From contig MU069505.1 of assembly GCA_002284615.2 (NCBI GenBank), positions 596,899-606,972 of the forward strand: a stretch of 10,074 bases of DNA. The letters are read 5' to 3'. Of this stretch, positions 1-6,653 are shown piece after piece. Source of the stretch: Dunaliella salina. Lineage: Eukaryota; Chlorophyta; Chlorophyceae; Chlamydomonadales; Dunaliellaceae. Within the stretch, counting starts at the first letter, position 1. Each line of letters opens with the position of its first letter. The notes beneath the pieces are model-generated. The model was given only the letters and a program-made list of their open reading frames with translations. It searched no databases and had not been told where the DNA came from. A program made the translations under genes and the position numbers.

Positions 1-18
1 ACACACACACACACACAC

Positions 19-79
<61 letters not shown>
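1..79. repeat. (AC)10 then (TG)29 dinucleotide tract
   Basis: Ten AC units switch directly to about 29.5 TG units at position 20/21. The two halves are reverse complementary, so the first 40 bases could fold into a hairpin, and alternating purine-pyrimidine DNA can adopt the Z form. The tract lies in the intron upstream of exon A. A strand switch of a dinucleotide repeat at the very edge of the sequence could also be an assembly artefact. Confidence 0.97.
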
Positions 80-80
<1 letters not shown>

Positions 81-262
81 AGGATACGCAGCTCACTAAA
101 TGAATCACGGACCATAGGGAAAGCCACTGTACTTGCAAATTTGGTCCGCAGGTTGGGCATGCCACTGTTTCTGAATCTGCAGGTCGGTAATGCCACTAAA
201 TTCGCTAAGGCTGAGCAGATCACTTTTCTGGCTGAAGGCTGATTCGCGTCACAGCCGCTTTA

Positions 263-412
263 AACCCTTGTATTTGCTGAATTGGCTGGCAGCACATAGA
301 CACGAATCTGACACTTGTTAACCCTTGTATTTGCTGAATTGGCTCATAGATCATGCGGCACACAGGCACGAATCAGGCACTGTGTGCCACGCACTAACAT
401 GCATCTGCACCT
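263..412 (+). repeat. 57-bp direct duplication with exon-A-like tails
   Basis: A 25-base segment at 263-287 is repeated exactly at 320-344, 57 bp apart. Each copy is followed by a sequence resembling the 5' end of exon A: agcacatagacacgaatc near 290 and tcatgcggcacacaggcacg at 351. The second tail continues into gccacgcactaacatgcatc, which matches the 68-bp array that resumes near 660. The minisatellite at 463-593 appears to interrupt the array. Confidence 0.8.
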
Positions 413-462
413 TAAAGTTTTGGCTGCTTGGCTATCCTTGATACTTGAGGGTTACTGGGATA

Positions 463-593
463 GGAATTGTCAGCAGGTTGGGGCACTATCAGCTGGTTTG
501 GGAAACTGTTATCAGGTTTGGAAACTGTCAGCGGAGTTGGGAACTGTTAGCAGGTTTGGGAACTGTTAGCGGAGGGGGGAACTGTCAGCGTGG
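463..593 (+). repeat. About 20-bp minisatellite, seven units
   Basis: About seven degenerate units of 19-20 bp with the core ggaactgtcagcaggtttg run head to tail. Units differ by a few substitutions, including cag/cgg and gtt/gag changes. It lies within the intron upstream of exon A. A run of 11 G follows at 637-647. No coding value is apparent. Confidence 0.88.
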
Positions 594-659
594 CTACTAC
601 TTGCCTGCGCTTTGCATCTGCTCCTCTTGGCGAGAAGGGGGGGGGGGTAGTTATGCATC

Positions 660-1107
660 GCTGAATGCGGCGCACAGTCACAAATCTGACACTGTGTGCC
701 GCTCGCTAACGTGCATCTGCACCTGATACTGTATCTGGCAAACTGACACAAATCTGATACTGCATGCGACGCATTGTCATGCATCTGCATCTGACAGTGT
801 ATGCAGCGCACTGACACGAATCTGATACTGCATGTGGCGCATTGTCATGCATCTGCATCTGACAGTGTATGCAGCGCAATGACACGAATCTGATACTGCA
901 TGTGGCGCATTGTCATGCATATGCACCTGATACTGTACCTGGCGGACTGACACGAGCCTGATATTGCATGCGGCGCATTGTCATGCATCTGCATCTGACA
1001 CTGTATGCAGCGCACTGACAGGAATCTGACACTGCATGCAACGCACTGACAAGAATCTGACACCGCATGCGACGCACTGACAGAAATCACATCAAATTGG
1101 CATGCAG
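660..1107 (+). repeat. 68-bp tandem array (31+37) related to exon A 5' edge
   Basis: A GCAYT/GCAC landmark recurs at 703, 771, 839, 907, 975 and 1043, exactly 68 bp apart, with a half-unit each time (672 to 703 is 31 bp). The core catgcgrcgcactgacacga resembles exon A. The copy at 1066-1093 matches exon A bases 1110-1137 at 23 of 28 positions and even encodes Met-Arg-Arg-Thr-Asp-x-Asn-His, but it sits 44 bp upstream and so out of frame. Several units contain an acceptor-like TGTATGCAG ending at 806, 874 and 1010. It ends at the true acceptor of exon A. The lack of unique spacers and the eukaryotic context exclude CRISPR. Confidence 0.85.
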
Positions 1108-1213
1108 GTCATGCGCCGCACAGACACGAATCACACCATTGGGAATGCCATCATCTACGAGTGTGTACGCACTGCCACCACCATCTACCCAAATCCACCC
1201 TTGTTGGCTGCTG
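1108..1213 (+). CDS. AP-4 complex subunit epsilon, exon A (internal)
   Basis: AP-4 epsilon is one of two large subunits of the AP-4 adaptor heterotetramer, which sorts cargo at the trans-Golgi network. This exon gives 35 codons plus one base. It begins VMRRTDTNHTIGNAIIYECV and continues to TIYPNPPLLAA, matching the plant epsilon block containing GNAILYEC...PNPKLLEAA in the adaptin N-terminal trunk. The GNAI-YEC signature is shared by adaptin large subunits, and the PN-x-x-LL-x-AA part favours epsilon over gamma or alpha. The acceptor is TGCAG at 1103-1107 and the donor GTACGT at 1214. The reading frame enters in phase 0 and leaves in phase 1, its last G completing an Ala codon with CG of exon B. 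The upstream intron carries degenerate copies of its first 30 nt. Boundaries are inferred from homology and splice consensus, without transcript data. Confidence 0.93.
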
Positions 1214-2050
1214 GTACGTGGTGCATGGTTTGCTGGTGATGCTCCCTTTTGTCGGCACGTTTTTTAGGGCATGGGCACTGTGAATGCCCCAGTGTGTTTG
1301 AAAAATACATTCTAGGATATCCAAGCCCACATGTATGCAAATTTGCACAAATGGAAATTCCTCTATACTCTTGATGCTTTGAACCTTGATCACTCCTGCA
1401 GCATAGCATGGTATGGCCTCCTGTCCGGCTGCGCTCAGATAGGCATGATCACAAGCTTCGCCGCTTACGGCTCCTCTGTAAACAATCCTCTCATGAGAAA
1501 ACTTTGCTTTATGTTTCTCTCATTTGTAGCACTTGGACGGCTTCCTTCTCTATCTCATGTTTTGTCGCTTGCAGAACTCAAACCATGCTCTCCATCGCTA
1601 TTGATGCCTGCATCACAATTTGAGCTCTGTGCTTCTTGCCTTTTTATTTTCCTGATATACAATACTGTCTGGCTGGACCGTATTGTCTGGTAGACCATCT
1701 CGTCTGGCTGGACCAGTGCCCATGCTTGTTGCTCCTCTTTGAAGCGGCTGATGCTGTTGCCAAGCTCCTGCCCTTAAACATGTGCTTGTTGTCCGTCTTT
1801 GCAGCGGCTGATGCTGTTGCCAAGCTCCCAGTGCCCATGCATGTGCTTGTTGTTCGTCTTAGCAGCGGCTCATGCTGTTGCCAAGCTCCCAGTGCCCGTG
1901 CATGTGCTTGTTGTTCCTCTTTGCAGCGGCTCATGCTGTTGCCAAGCTCCCGGTGCCCATGCATGTGCTTTTCGTTCCTCTTTGCAGCAGCTGATGCTGT
2001 TGCCAAGCTCCCAGTGCCCATGCATGTGCTCTTGTCATTCCTTTTTGCAG
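1214..2050 (+). other. Intron A (837 nt)
   Basis: It runs from donor GTACGT to acceptor TTTTTGCAG. From 1214 to about 1735 I see no gene, RNA gene or clear repeat, only a short ggctggacc-type duplication near 1671-1714. The 3' third is the exon-B edge array described separately. The intron interrupts an alanine codon (phase 1). Confidence 0.88.
1738..2050 (+). repeat. Five tandem decoy copies of the exon B 3' splice junction
   Basis: A unit of 60-63 bp carries a pyrimidine stretch, a TTTGCAG-type acceptor and the first 24-26 nt of exon B (cggctgatgctgttgccaag). Exon-like starts lie at 1745, 1805, 1866, 1927 and 1988, with the true start at 2051. Steps are 60, 61, 61, 61 and 63 bp. The 1745 copy has GAAG instead of GCAG, and 1861-1865 reads AGCAG. 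The first copy resembles the exon for about 10 bases beyond the others. Starts 1745, 1805 and 1988 are in frame with exon B, and the frame has no stop up to 2051, so their use would add 102, 82 or 21 residues. Starts 1866 and 1927 would shift the frame. Confidence 0.95.
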
Positions 2051-2157
2051 CGGCTGATGCTGTTGCCAAGCTCCTGCGCTCAACCAGCCACAACCTGCGC
2101 TACGTGGGCATCGATGCGCTGGCTGGCATCGTCAAGATCAACCCCCAGCATGCGCAT
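2051..2157 (+). CDS. AP-4 complex subunit epsilon, exon B (internal)
   Basis: Two bases complete the alanine codon split by intron A, then 35 codons follow. They read ADAVAKLLRSTSHNLRYVGI and then DALAGIVKINPQHAH. The SHNL-RY-x-GID segment is characteristic of plant AP-4 epsilon (SHNLKYMGIDGL...IKISP) and is one helical repeat of the adaptin trunk. Spliced to exon C the stretch NPQHAH-EHQLAVV has the same length as the plant NP/SP...EQHQLAVI segment, which fixes the donor at GTGGGT (2158). That donor is weaker than the others. The acceptor TTTTTGCAG is the last of six similar ones in tandem, so alternative longer forms of this exon are possible. Homology shows no insertion at this place in the family, supporting the 2051 start for the main product. 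Confidence 0.94.
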
Positions 2158-2450
2158 GTGGGTTTGGAGGTATTCTTGTTGAAGAAACAATTGTTGAAGG
2201 GCCATGGAGGGCACAGCAAAGTTCTTTGCTCGGCCGACTGGCCTGCAGCAACCTTGGAACCTGTTGACCTCCACTCTGCATCTTTTTGACCCCTATAAGT
2301 TGAAGCATTGAGCGCAACAGATGGAAGGTTGCTCTGCTTGAGCAGACTTGAGCGGAGCCTTTGACAGCAAAAACAGATGTGTGCGGAACTGAAGAGGGCG
2401 ATTCAAATGCAGGCAGTATTATAGTGGTCACACCTGCTACCAGGTCTGAA

Positions 2451-3105
2451 CAGGCAGGATTTGTGCTGGCTCAGCAACATTCCTTGGGTTCAGAAGGGGC
2501 ATATTATGCCTTCAATCTAGAAGGGGCAGATGATACCCTCAATCTACATCTTGACTAGGCGGGTGATGCTTTCAATCTAGGCTAGGCAGGATACATGCAG
2601 GCTTGGGGCGATGCCTCCAACCTAGAAGAGGCAGATGATGCCTTCAACCTTCATCTAGGCTAGGCTGATGATGCATTCAATCTGGACAAGGCAGGACCTG
2701 TGCAAGCTTGGGACAATGCCTTCAATCAAGAAGGGACAGATGATGCCCTGGATCTACTTCTGGACTAGGCAGATAATGCTTTAAATCCACATTTAGACTA
2801 AGCTGATGATGCATTCAATCTGGACAAGGCAGGACCTGTGCAAGCTTGGGAGGATTCCTTCAATCAAGAAGGGACAGGTGATGCCCTGAATCTACATCAG
2901 GACTAGGCAGATGGTGCTTTTAATCCACATCTAGGCTAGGCAGATGATGCGTTCAATCTGGACAAGGCAGGATTTGGACGGGCTTAGGACGATGCCTTCA
3001 ACTTAGAAGAGGCAGATGATGCCTTAAATCTGCATCTGGACTAGGCTGGTGATGAATTCAATCTAGCGTAGGCAGTGTCTGTGAGGGCTTGTGACGACAC
3101 CTTCC
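2451..3105 (+). repeat. Higher-order minisatellite, 105/138-bp units built on a 33-bp subunit
   Basis: The landmark gatgcnttcaatct recurs with its GC at 2568, 2673, 2811, 2949 and 3054. Spacings are 105, 138, 138 and 105 bp, and the difference is one 33-bp subunit (ggcagatnatgctttnaatc...). All periods are multiples of three, so one frame runs through as repeats of Ala-Asp-Asp-Ala-Phe-Asn-Leu. That frame is cut about ten times by a stop, nearly always the TAG of a conserved ctaggc, which argues that it is noncoding. The 5' edge is fuzzy: a degenerate copy may extend back to 2401. Confidence 0.92.
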
Positions 3106-3407
3106 ATCGATCGGGGCTGCCTCTTGCCCCCCTCCCCTCCCCTTTTGCTGTTAACGTGCTCCCTCAAGCCCCTGTTCCTTCTCCATTTGAAGGCAAGGAA
3201 AATACTCCCCACTTTGCATATCTTTCTGTGCCGCATCTCTGCACTGCCAGATTTTGGCTCTTGTCGGACCTTGTGCTATGCAAATTGATTGCTGGTGTGC
3301 CTGCCCTATGTGGACCTGTGTGTTGCATGATCATCCAACCAGCCAGCTGGCCCTCCATTCACGCATCAGTTTCCCTTTGCAGGAATGTTTGGTGTGGGTG
3401 CCATGTG

Positions 3408-3510
3408 GAGCACTTGGTGCTGTTGCAACACTGATTTTGTGCAGGAGCACTATCTGGCTGTGGTCAATCGCTTGAAAGATCCGGATGACATGCTGAAGCT
3501 GAAAACGCTG
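3408..3510 (+). pseudogene. Truncated duplicate of exon C with its acceptor
   Basis: 3445-3510 matches the first 66 nt of exon C (3558-3623) at 58 of 66 positions. Similarity continues upstream through the TTTGTGCAG acceptor and about 35 nt of intron, a 113-bp tandem duplication. It encodes EHYLAVVNRLKDPDDMLKLK against EHQLAVVNCLEDPDDTLKLK. The 3' half of the exon and its donor are missing. A cryptic GTATGA lies at 3516, which would define a 71-nt exon. The 113-bp offset is not a multiple of three, so use of this acceptor with read-through would shift frame. It is most likely a non-functional relic. A frame-breaking (poison) cassette is possible. Confidence 0.9.
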
Positions 3511-3557
3511 ATACCGTATGATGCGTTTTGTGCTGTGGCGACGCCCACTTTGTGCAG

Positions 3558-3662
3558 GAGCACCAGCTGGCTGTGGTCAATTGCTTGGAAGATCCAGATG
3601 ACACACTGAAGCTAAAAACGCTGGAGCTCCTGTACAAGATGACACGCGCAAACAATGTGGAG
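3558..3662 (+). CDS. AP-4 complex subunit epsilon, exon C (internal)
   Basis: Exactly 35 codons, phase 0 at both ends. It begins EHQLAVVNCLEDPDDTLKLK and ends TLELLYKMTRANNVE. The CLEDPDDTLK...ELLYKMT block is among the most diagnostic stretches of AP-4 epsilon and clearly separates it from AP-1 gamma and AP-2 alpha. It forms paired helices of the solenoid that wraps the core of the adaptor complex. The acceptor is TTTGTGCAG at 3549-3557 and the donor GTATGC at 3663. The ending NNVE joins exon D's VIVERM without a gap, as in the plant NVEVIVDRM. A truncated second copy of this exon lies 113 bp upstream. The real exon is chosen because it alone has the complete 3' half and a proper donor. Confidence 0.96.
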
Positions 3663-4397
3663 GTATGCGGGTGTGCATGCGGATTTGGATGTGAGCATGG
3701 AGATGTGCACCATCAGAGCTCCTCATGAACTATTGGGCAAGCATGTTAAGTGCTGGATACGCCCCAAGGGGCTCCAGATGTACTTTGCTAGAGGAAATGG
3801 ATCTCAAGCACTCAGGCATCTGAAGCAGGCATCAGGTTTCACCTTCCGTTTCAATTTGATTGTCAGTGCTCCTCGCAAAACATTAAGATGTTTAACCTCA
3901 AGGATGCAGTGTGAATGAGGCTGACAAAAACTTTGCCAACTGTCTTTTAAAGTCAATGGCTACGTGCATTGTTAAAATTTGCATTAGCCTGTAGGCGCGA
4001 GGGATAATGTGGGTATCATCTGGCCCTAATCTCCCTTCCCACCTTGCCCTATGGCCCTCCTTCCCTCGCCCTCCATTATCTGGAATTTCGTTTTTTTTCT
4101 GTGACTTGGTCGGGGGTTGCCTTTAGGAACGCCTACAGGGCACGCTGTACGTACAAGTAATTTCAGGAAAAATATTCAGTAATATCCCGTTTTTCAAAAT
4201 CATGTGATTTACACTTGGTCTAATGAGTTCCGTTCCTTGTAATGCACAGTACACTATCTTTGGTCACATTGTGTGCTCTTGCCTGATAAACAGGAATCAT
4301 ATCAAAAGTTCAAAATATTTGTCCTATAGTATCTATATTACTATTTTCTGGTGCCTGAGCATTCTTCAGTCGTCGTGCATTACATTGAATGGTTACT

Positions 4398-4575
4398 ACA
4401 GGTCCTTCACTGCACATCCATTAATTAATACTTTGCACCTTTTGTGCATACGTGATTCCATAATGCAGGTCCTTCACTGCGCATTCATGAATGTTCCGAA
4501 TCCATAATACAGGTCCTTCACTGCGCATTCATTAATATTTTGCACTTATTTGTGCATATGTGATTCCACAGTGCT
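4398..4575 (+). repeat. Three tandem units, 67 and 44 bp apart
   Basis: The motif caggtccttcactgc recurs with GGTCC at 4401, 4468 and 4512, each time followed by gcattcattaatattttgca-like sequence. The middle unit lacks about 23 bp. Each copy contains an acceptor-like ACAG/GCAG just before GTCC. No coding similarity to the next exon is seen. Confidence 0.85.
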
Positions 4576-4604
4576 TTCATGTACATGTCCCCAATCTTTT
4601 ATTC

Positions 4605-4722
4605 AGGTAACCACCTCTTCTTCTTGTTTTCTTTTTCTTTTATTTTTCATCTTCTTTCTTCTTCTGCTTCTTGTTTGGTTGCTATCTTCTGTTTTTTGTT
4701 GTCGTTTTTTCTTTGCAACTCA
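4605..4722 (+). repeat. Long pyrimidine-rich tract
   Basis: About 115 bases are very rich in C and T, with many ttctt and tttctt runs, interrupted mainly by scattered G and a few A. It ends at TTTGCAACTC. It resembles an overgrown polypyrimidine tract or CTT-type low-complexity DNA in the middle of intron C. Confidence 0.8.
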
Positions 4723-5064
4723 TGAACCAAATCATCCTGGGCTGAGTCTGTAATCGCATTTCTCTATTAAATTGTTTAAAGTATGCAGTGTCCTCCCTAG
4801 ATTTACAATCAAAACCAATCCGTTTTTGGCTGATGGAAATGGAAGGATCATTAAAGCCCAGAATAGGTCTGCGGAGGGGTATGAGGTAAGTGTAACATCT
4901 GACCTTCAAATACTGTGAATGCTCCCGGAGGTCCGTCACTTGATCCATAAGGTAAGGGTTCCTCGCTGTAAATGCCTCAAGCAGGCACCTTTGCGGATTA
5001 AACCTTCGACCTCTGGAAAGGCTGGAGCCGATCCTTGCGTCTCAACTAACATGGGTGTCCGTCG

Positions 5065-5143
5065 CTCCCATCCATCTTGGAGCAAATCAGGTGCTTCAGG
5101 CTTGAACCTGCACCTGGGTTTGAGTGCTCAATTATGGATGGAG
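5065..5143. repeat. Nested foldback (imperfect inverted repeats)
   Basis: Outer arms ctcccatccat (5065-5075) and atggatggag (5134-5143) are complementary apart from one base. An inner pair CAGGTGC (5088-5094) and GCACCTG (5110-5116) is perfect. The arms are short, so chance formation cannot be excluded. Confidence 0.5.
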
Positions 5144-5411
5144 TGACCGACCTTGGCGACATTGAATGCAGCTTGAAGCGCCTGGGTTGCTATTAGATCT
5201 GCGAGGTGTCAAAGGTGACCATACTTGTTCCCTTGGCGACCTCGACAAGTTTGGAGCACCTGGTTTGCTCCAAGAAAGTTGGAATGGATTGATGTTTTGG
5301 ATGGACAGGGGAGGCCACAAGTCTGTCAATGCCTCACTGTTGCAGTGGGTAGTCAAGGGGCTTGAAGGGGGTAATGAAGAGGCTCACATGTGCTGAAGGC
5401 TTCAAGCTGTG

Positions 5412-5508
5412 CACATCCCCTGACTGGGGTGCTCCTGCACATGCTGGTGCACTGACTGTTCTGCCAGTCCACCAGCATGTGCATGAGCCCTCCCAGTCAG
5501 GGGATGTG
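5412..5508. repeat. Inverted repeat with about 38-bp arms and 20-nt loop
   Basis: Arm 5412-5449 and the reverse complement of arm 5470-5508 both read cacatcccctgactggg at the outer end and gcacatgctggtg at the loop end. Only a few mismatches and one indel lie between. The 20-nt loop itself has complementary ends (actg/cagt). A third copy of the outer arm, in direct orientation, lies at 5577-5595, 165 bp from the first. A miniature foldback element, a cruciform or a hairpin RNA are all possible. Confidence 0.92.
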
Positions 5509-5576
5509 ATGCTGGTGCTGGTGCGCTGCAAGGGGGTTCTTAGTACTGGTGCTCACAAGCGGGTCCCATGCACGTG

Positions 5577-5595
5577 CACGTCCCCTGACTGGGGG
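5577..5595 (+). repeat. Third copy of the foldback's outer arm
   Basis: The sequence cacgtcccctgactggggg matches the outer part of the arm at 5412-5430 apart from one or two bases, in the same orientation. The arm motif therefore occurs as direct, inverted and direct copies within about 185 bp. Confidence 0.85.
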
Positions 5596-6127
5596 TGATC
5601 ATGTTAAGCCTTACAAATTGGCAATTTCAACTTTGTTACACATCGTGTCTCCGCTTACCTGCTGTATCTTTCTCAAACTTCTCAGTGCCTGCTCGGAGAA
5701 CGAAAAGATCAGCTTTCCAATGCACTTATCGTTATGTGATAGAGTAGGACTGAGCAAGCTGAGTAGTTGCAAAGCGATTGCGACATTTGAGGCAGAGGGG
5801 GCCCTAGCCGAAAAGTTGACCCATTCAGCATACTCCAAGGGTGTAACAGCATGCATTCCTGTGGGCCTTCAAACATATGTCTGATGGGAGCTTTCAAAAA
5901 TCAAGGTCCATGTGGATCAAGATTTATTGGCACCCAAAAACATCCTTCATGTCCACGTCAATCAGGGTTTATTATACCCAAAAAACATCCTTGATGAGAG
6001 GATCAGCTGATTGTCAGGTCTGTGGATCAGCCAACTCAGTTTCATTTGTACAGAGACTGGCCACCCTCAGCACACTGAGAATACAGAATGGGAAGAGCAT
6101 TCAATATAGAGTTTGGCGGGTCAAAGA

Positions 6128-6306
6128 AGAATTGTTTTCCGCTCCTCCACACTCCACAATGAATGCTCCTCTCATTCCATATTCTTAGCTCATCCTGCGC
6201 ACCATGCTCCCTTCTTCAGAATTCTTTCCCGCTCCTCCATGCTCTGCACTGAATGCTTTTCTCATTCCATATTTCAGCTCATCCTGTGCATCATGCTCCC
6301 TTCTTC
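6128..6306 (+). repeat. 90-bp tandem duplication
   Basis: Copies at 6128-6217 and 6218-6306 share agaatt, cgctcctccay, gaatgctyytctcattccat, agctcatcctg and catgctcccttcttc. Both contain a pyrimidine-rich stretch ending in an acceptor-like TTAG or TTCAG before CTCATCCTG. It lies about 270 bp upstream of exon D. Confidence 0.9.
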
Positions 6307-6578
6307 TCTCCAATGGTGTGCCACTTGGCTAGCTCTGCAAACTTGGACAAGTGACATACTTCAGTGTTGACCTTTTGTACCACAGTGTACTTCCTTCAAG
6401 CAAGTCAAATTGATAGCTCTCGGGCTCAAAGCAGCTTTCTGTGCAATTGGACTCATGCACATACTTCCGCCATGTTCAAGGTAGTGGGCACTCTACTGCA
6501 CATCATTGTCAGGCAGACATTGGTAGTTTTGTGCACCATGATTTTTAAATAAAAAGTCCATCATGATGCCTGACGTAG

Positions 6579-6653
6579 GTGATCGTGGAGCGCATGATGG
6601 GTTACTTGCGCACATCCATTGATGAGCACATCCGCAGAGACATCTCACGCAAG
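6579..6653 (+). CDS. AP-4 complex subunit epsilon, exon D (internal)
   Basis: Twenty-five codons, phase 0 at both ends. The peptide starts VIVERMMGYLRTSIDEHIRR and ends DISRK. The VIV-(E/D)-RM start continues the NVE of exon C exactly as in plant AP-4 epsilon (NVEVIVDRM). The rest covers the moderately conserved helix before the VELAE motif. The donor GTATGT is good. The acceptor GACGTAG lacks a pyrimidine tract and has TAG instead of CAG, so the boundary rests on the protein alignment. Two other GT-rich steps lie next to it, but only 6579 keeps the family length. There are no duplicated copies of this exon edge in the preceding intron, unlike exons A-C. Confidence 0.92.

Larger units (their letters stand above)
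1..1107 (+). other. 3' part of the intron upstream of exon A
   Basis: No coding exon is recognisable here. The exon expected just before exon A, ending in a sequence like the plant Val-Leu-Gly-Asp, is absent, so this intron is at least 1107 nt long. It is almost entirely repeats: a dinucleotide tract, a 57-bp duplication, a 20-bp minisatellite, a G homopolymer and a 68-bp array. Between 80 and 262 only a weak duplication is visible (a gcaggt...atgccact motif near 148-167 and 178-197). The intron ends in a canonical TGCAG acceptor at 1103-1107. Confidence 0.8.
2158..3557 (+). other. Intron B (1400 nt)
   Basis: A phase 0 intron with donor GTGGGT and acceptor TTTGTGCAG. 2158-2450 shows nothing recognisable. 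2451-3105 is a long minisatellite. 3106-3407 is pyrimidine-rich at first (cccctcccctccccttttgc near 3130) and otherwise featureless. 3408-3510 is a partial duplicate of exon C with its acceptor. Confidence 0.88.
3663..6578 (+). other. Intron C (2916 nt), the longest
   Basis: A phase 0 intron with donor GTATGC and acceptor GACGTAG, the latter with almost no pyrimidine tract. I see no gene in 3663-4390. Then follow a 67-bp repeat set, a long pyrimidine tract, a possible cryptic exon (4789-4885), foldbacks near 5065-5143 and 5412-5508, a short duplication near 5931-5990 (tttatt...acccaaaaacatcctt, 35 bp apart) and a 90-bp tandem duplication. 6307-6578 shows nothing recognisable. Confidence 0.85.

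Noticed and set aside
660..1090. CRISPR-like regular spacing of repeats
   Set aside because: Units are directly tandem with no unique spacers, drift in sequence, and lie in an intron of a eukaryotic gene.
1636..2289. A 217-codon open frame across the exon B region
   Set aside because: It is open only because the 61-bp array lacks stops in this frame. Only its AADAVAKL...NPQHAH part (2051-2157) has family similarity, and the rest is intron.
3445..3510. Mutually exclusive alternative exon C
   Set aside because: The copy lacks the second half of the exon and its donor, so it could not replace exon C in frame. It is kept only as a relic or poison-exon candidate.
4682..4948. 88-codon open frame on the minus strand as a nested gene
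   Set aside because: No recognisable domain or start context, and it overlaps the pyrimidine tract. Chance opening is likelier.
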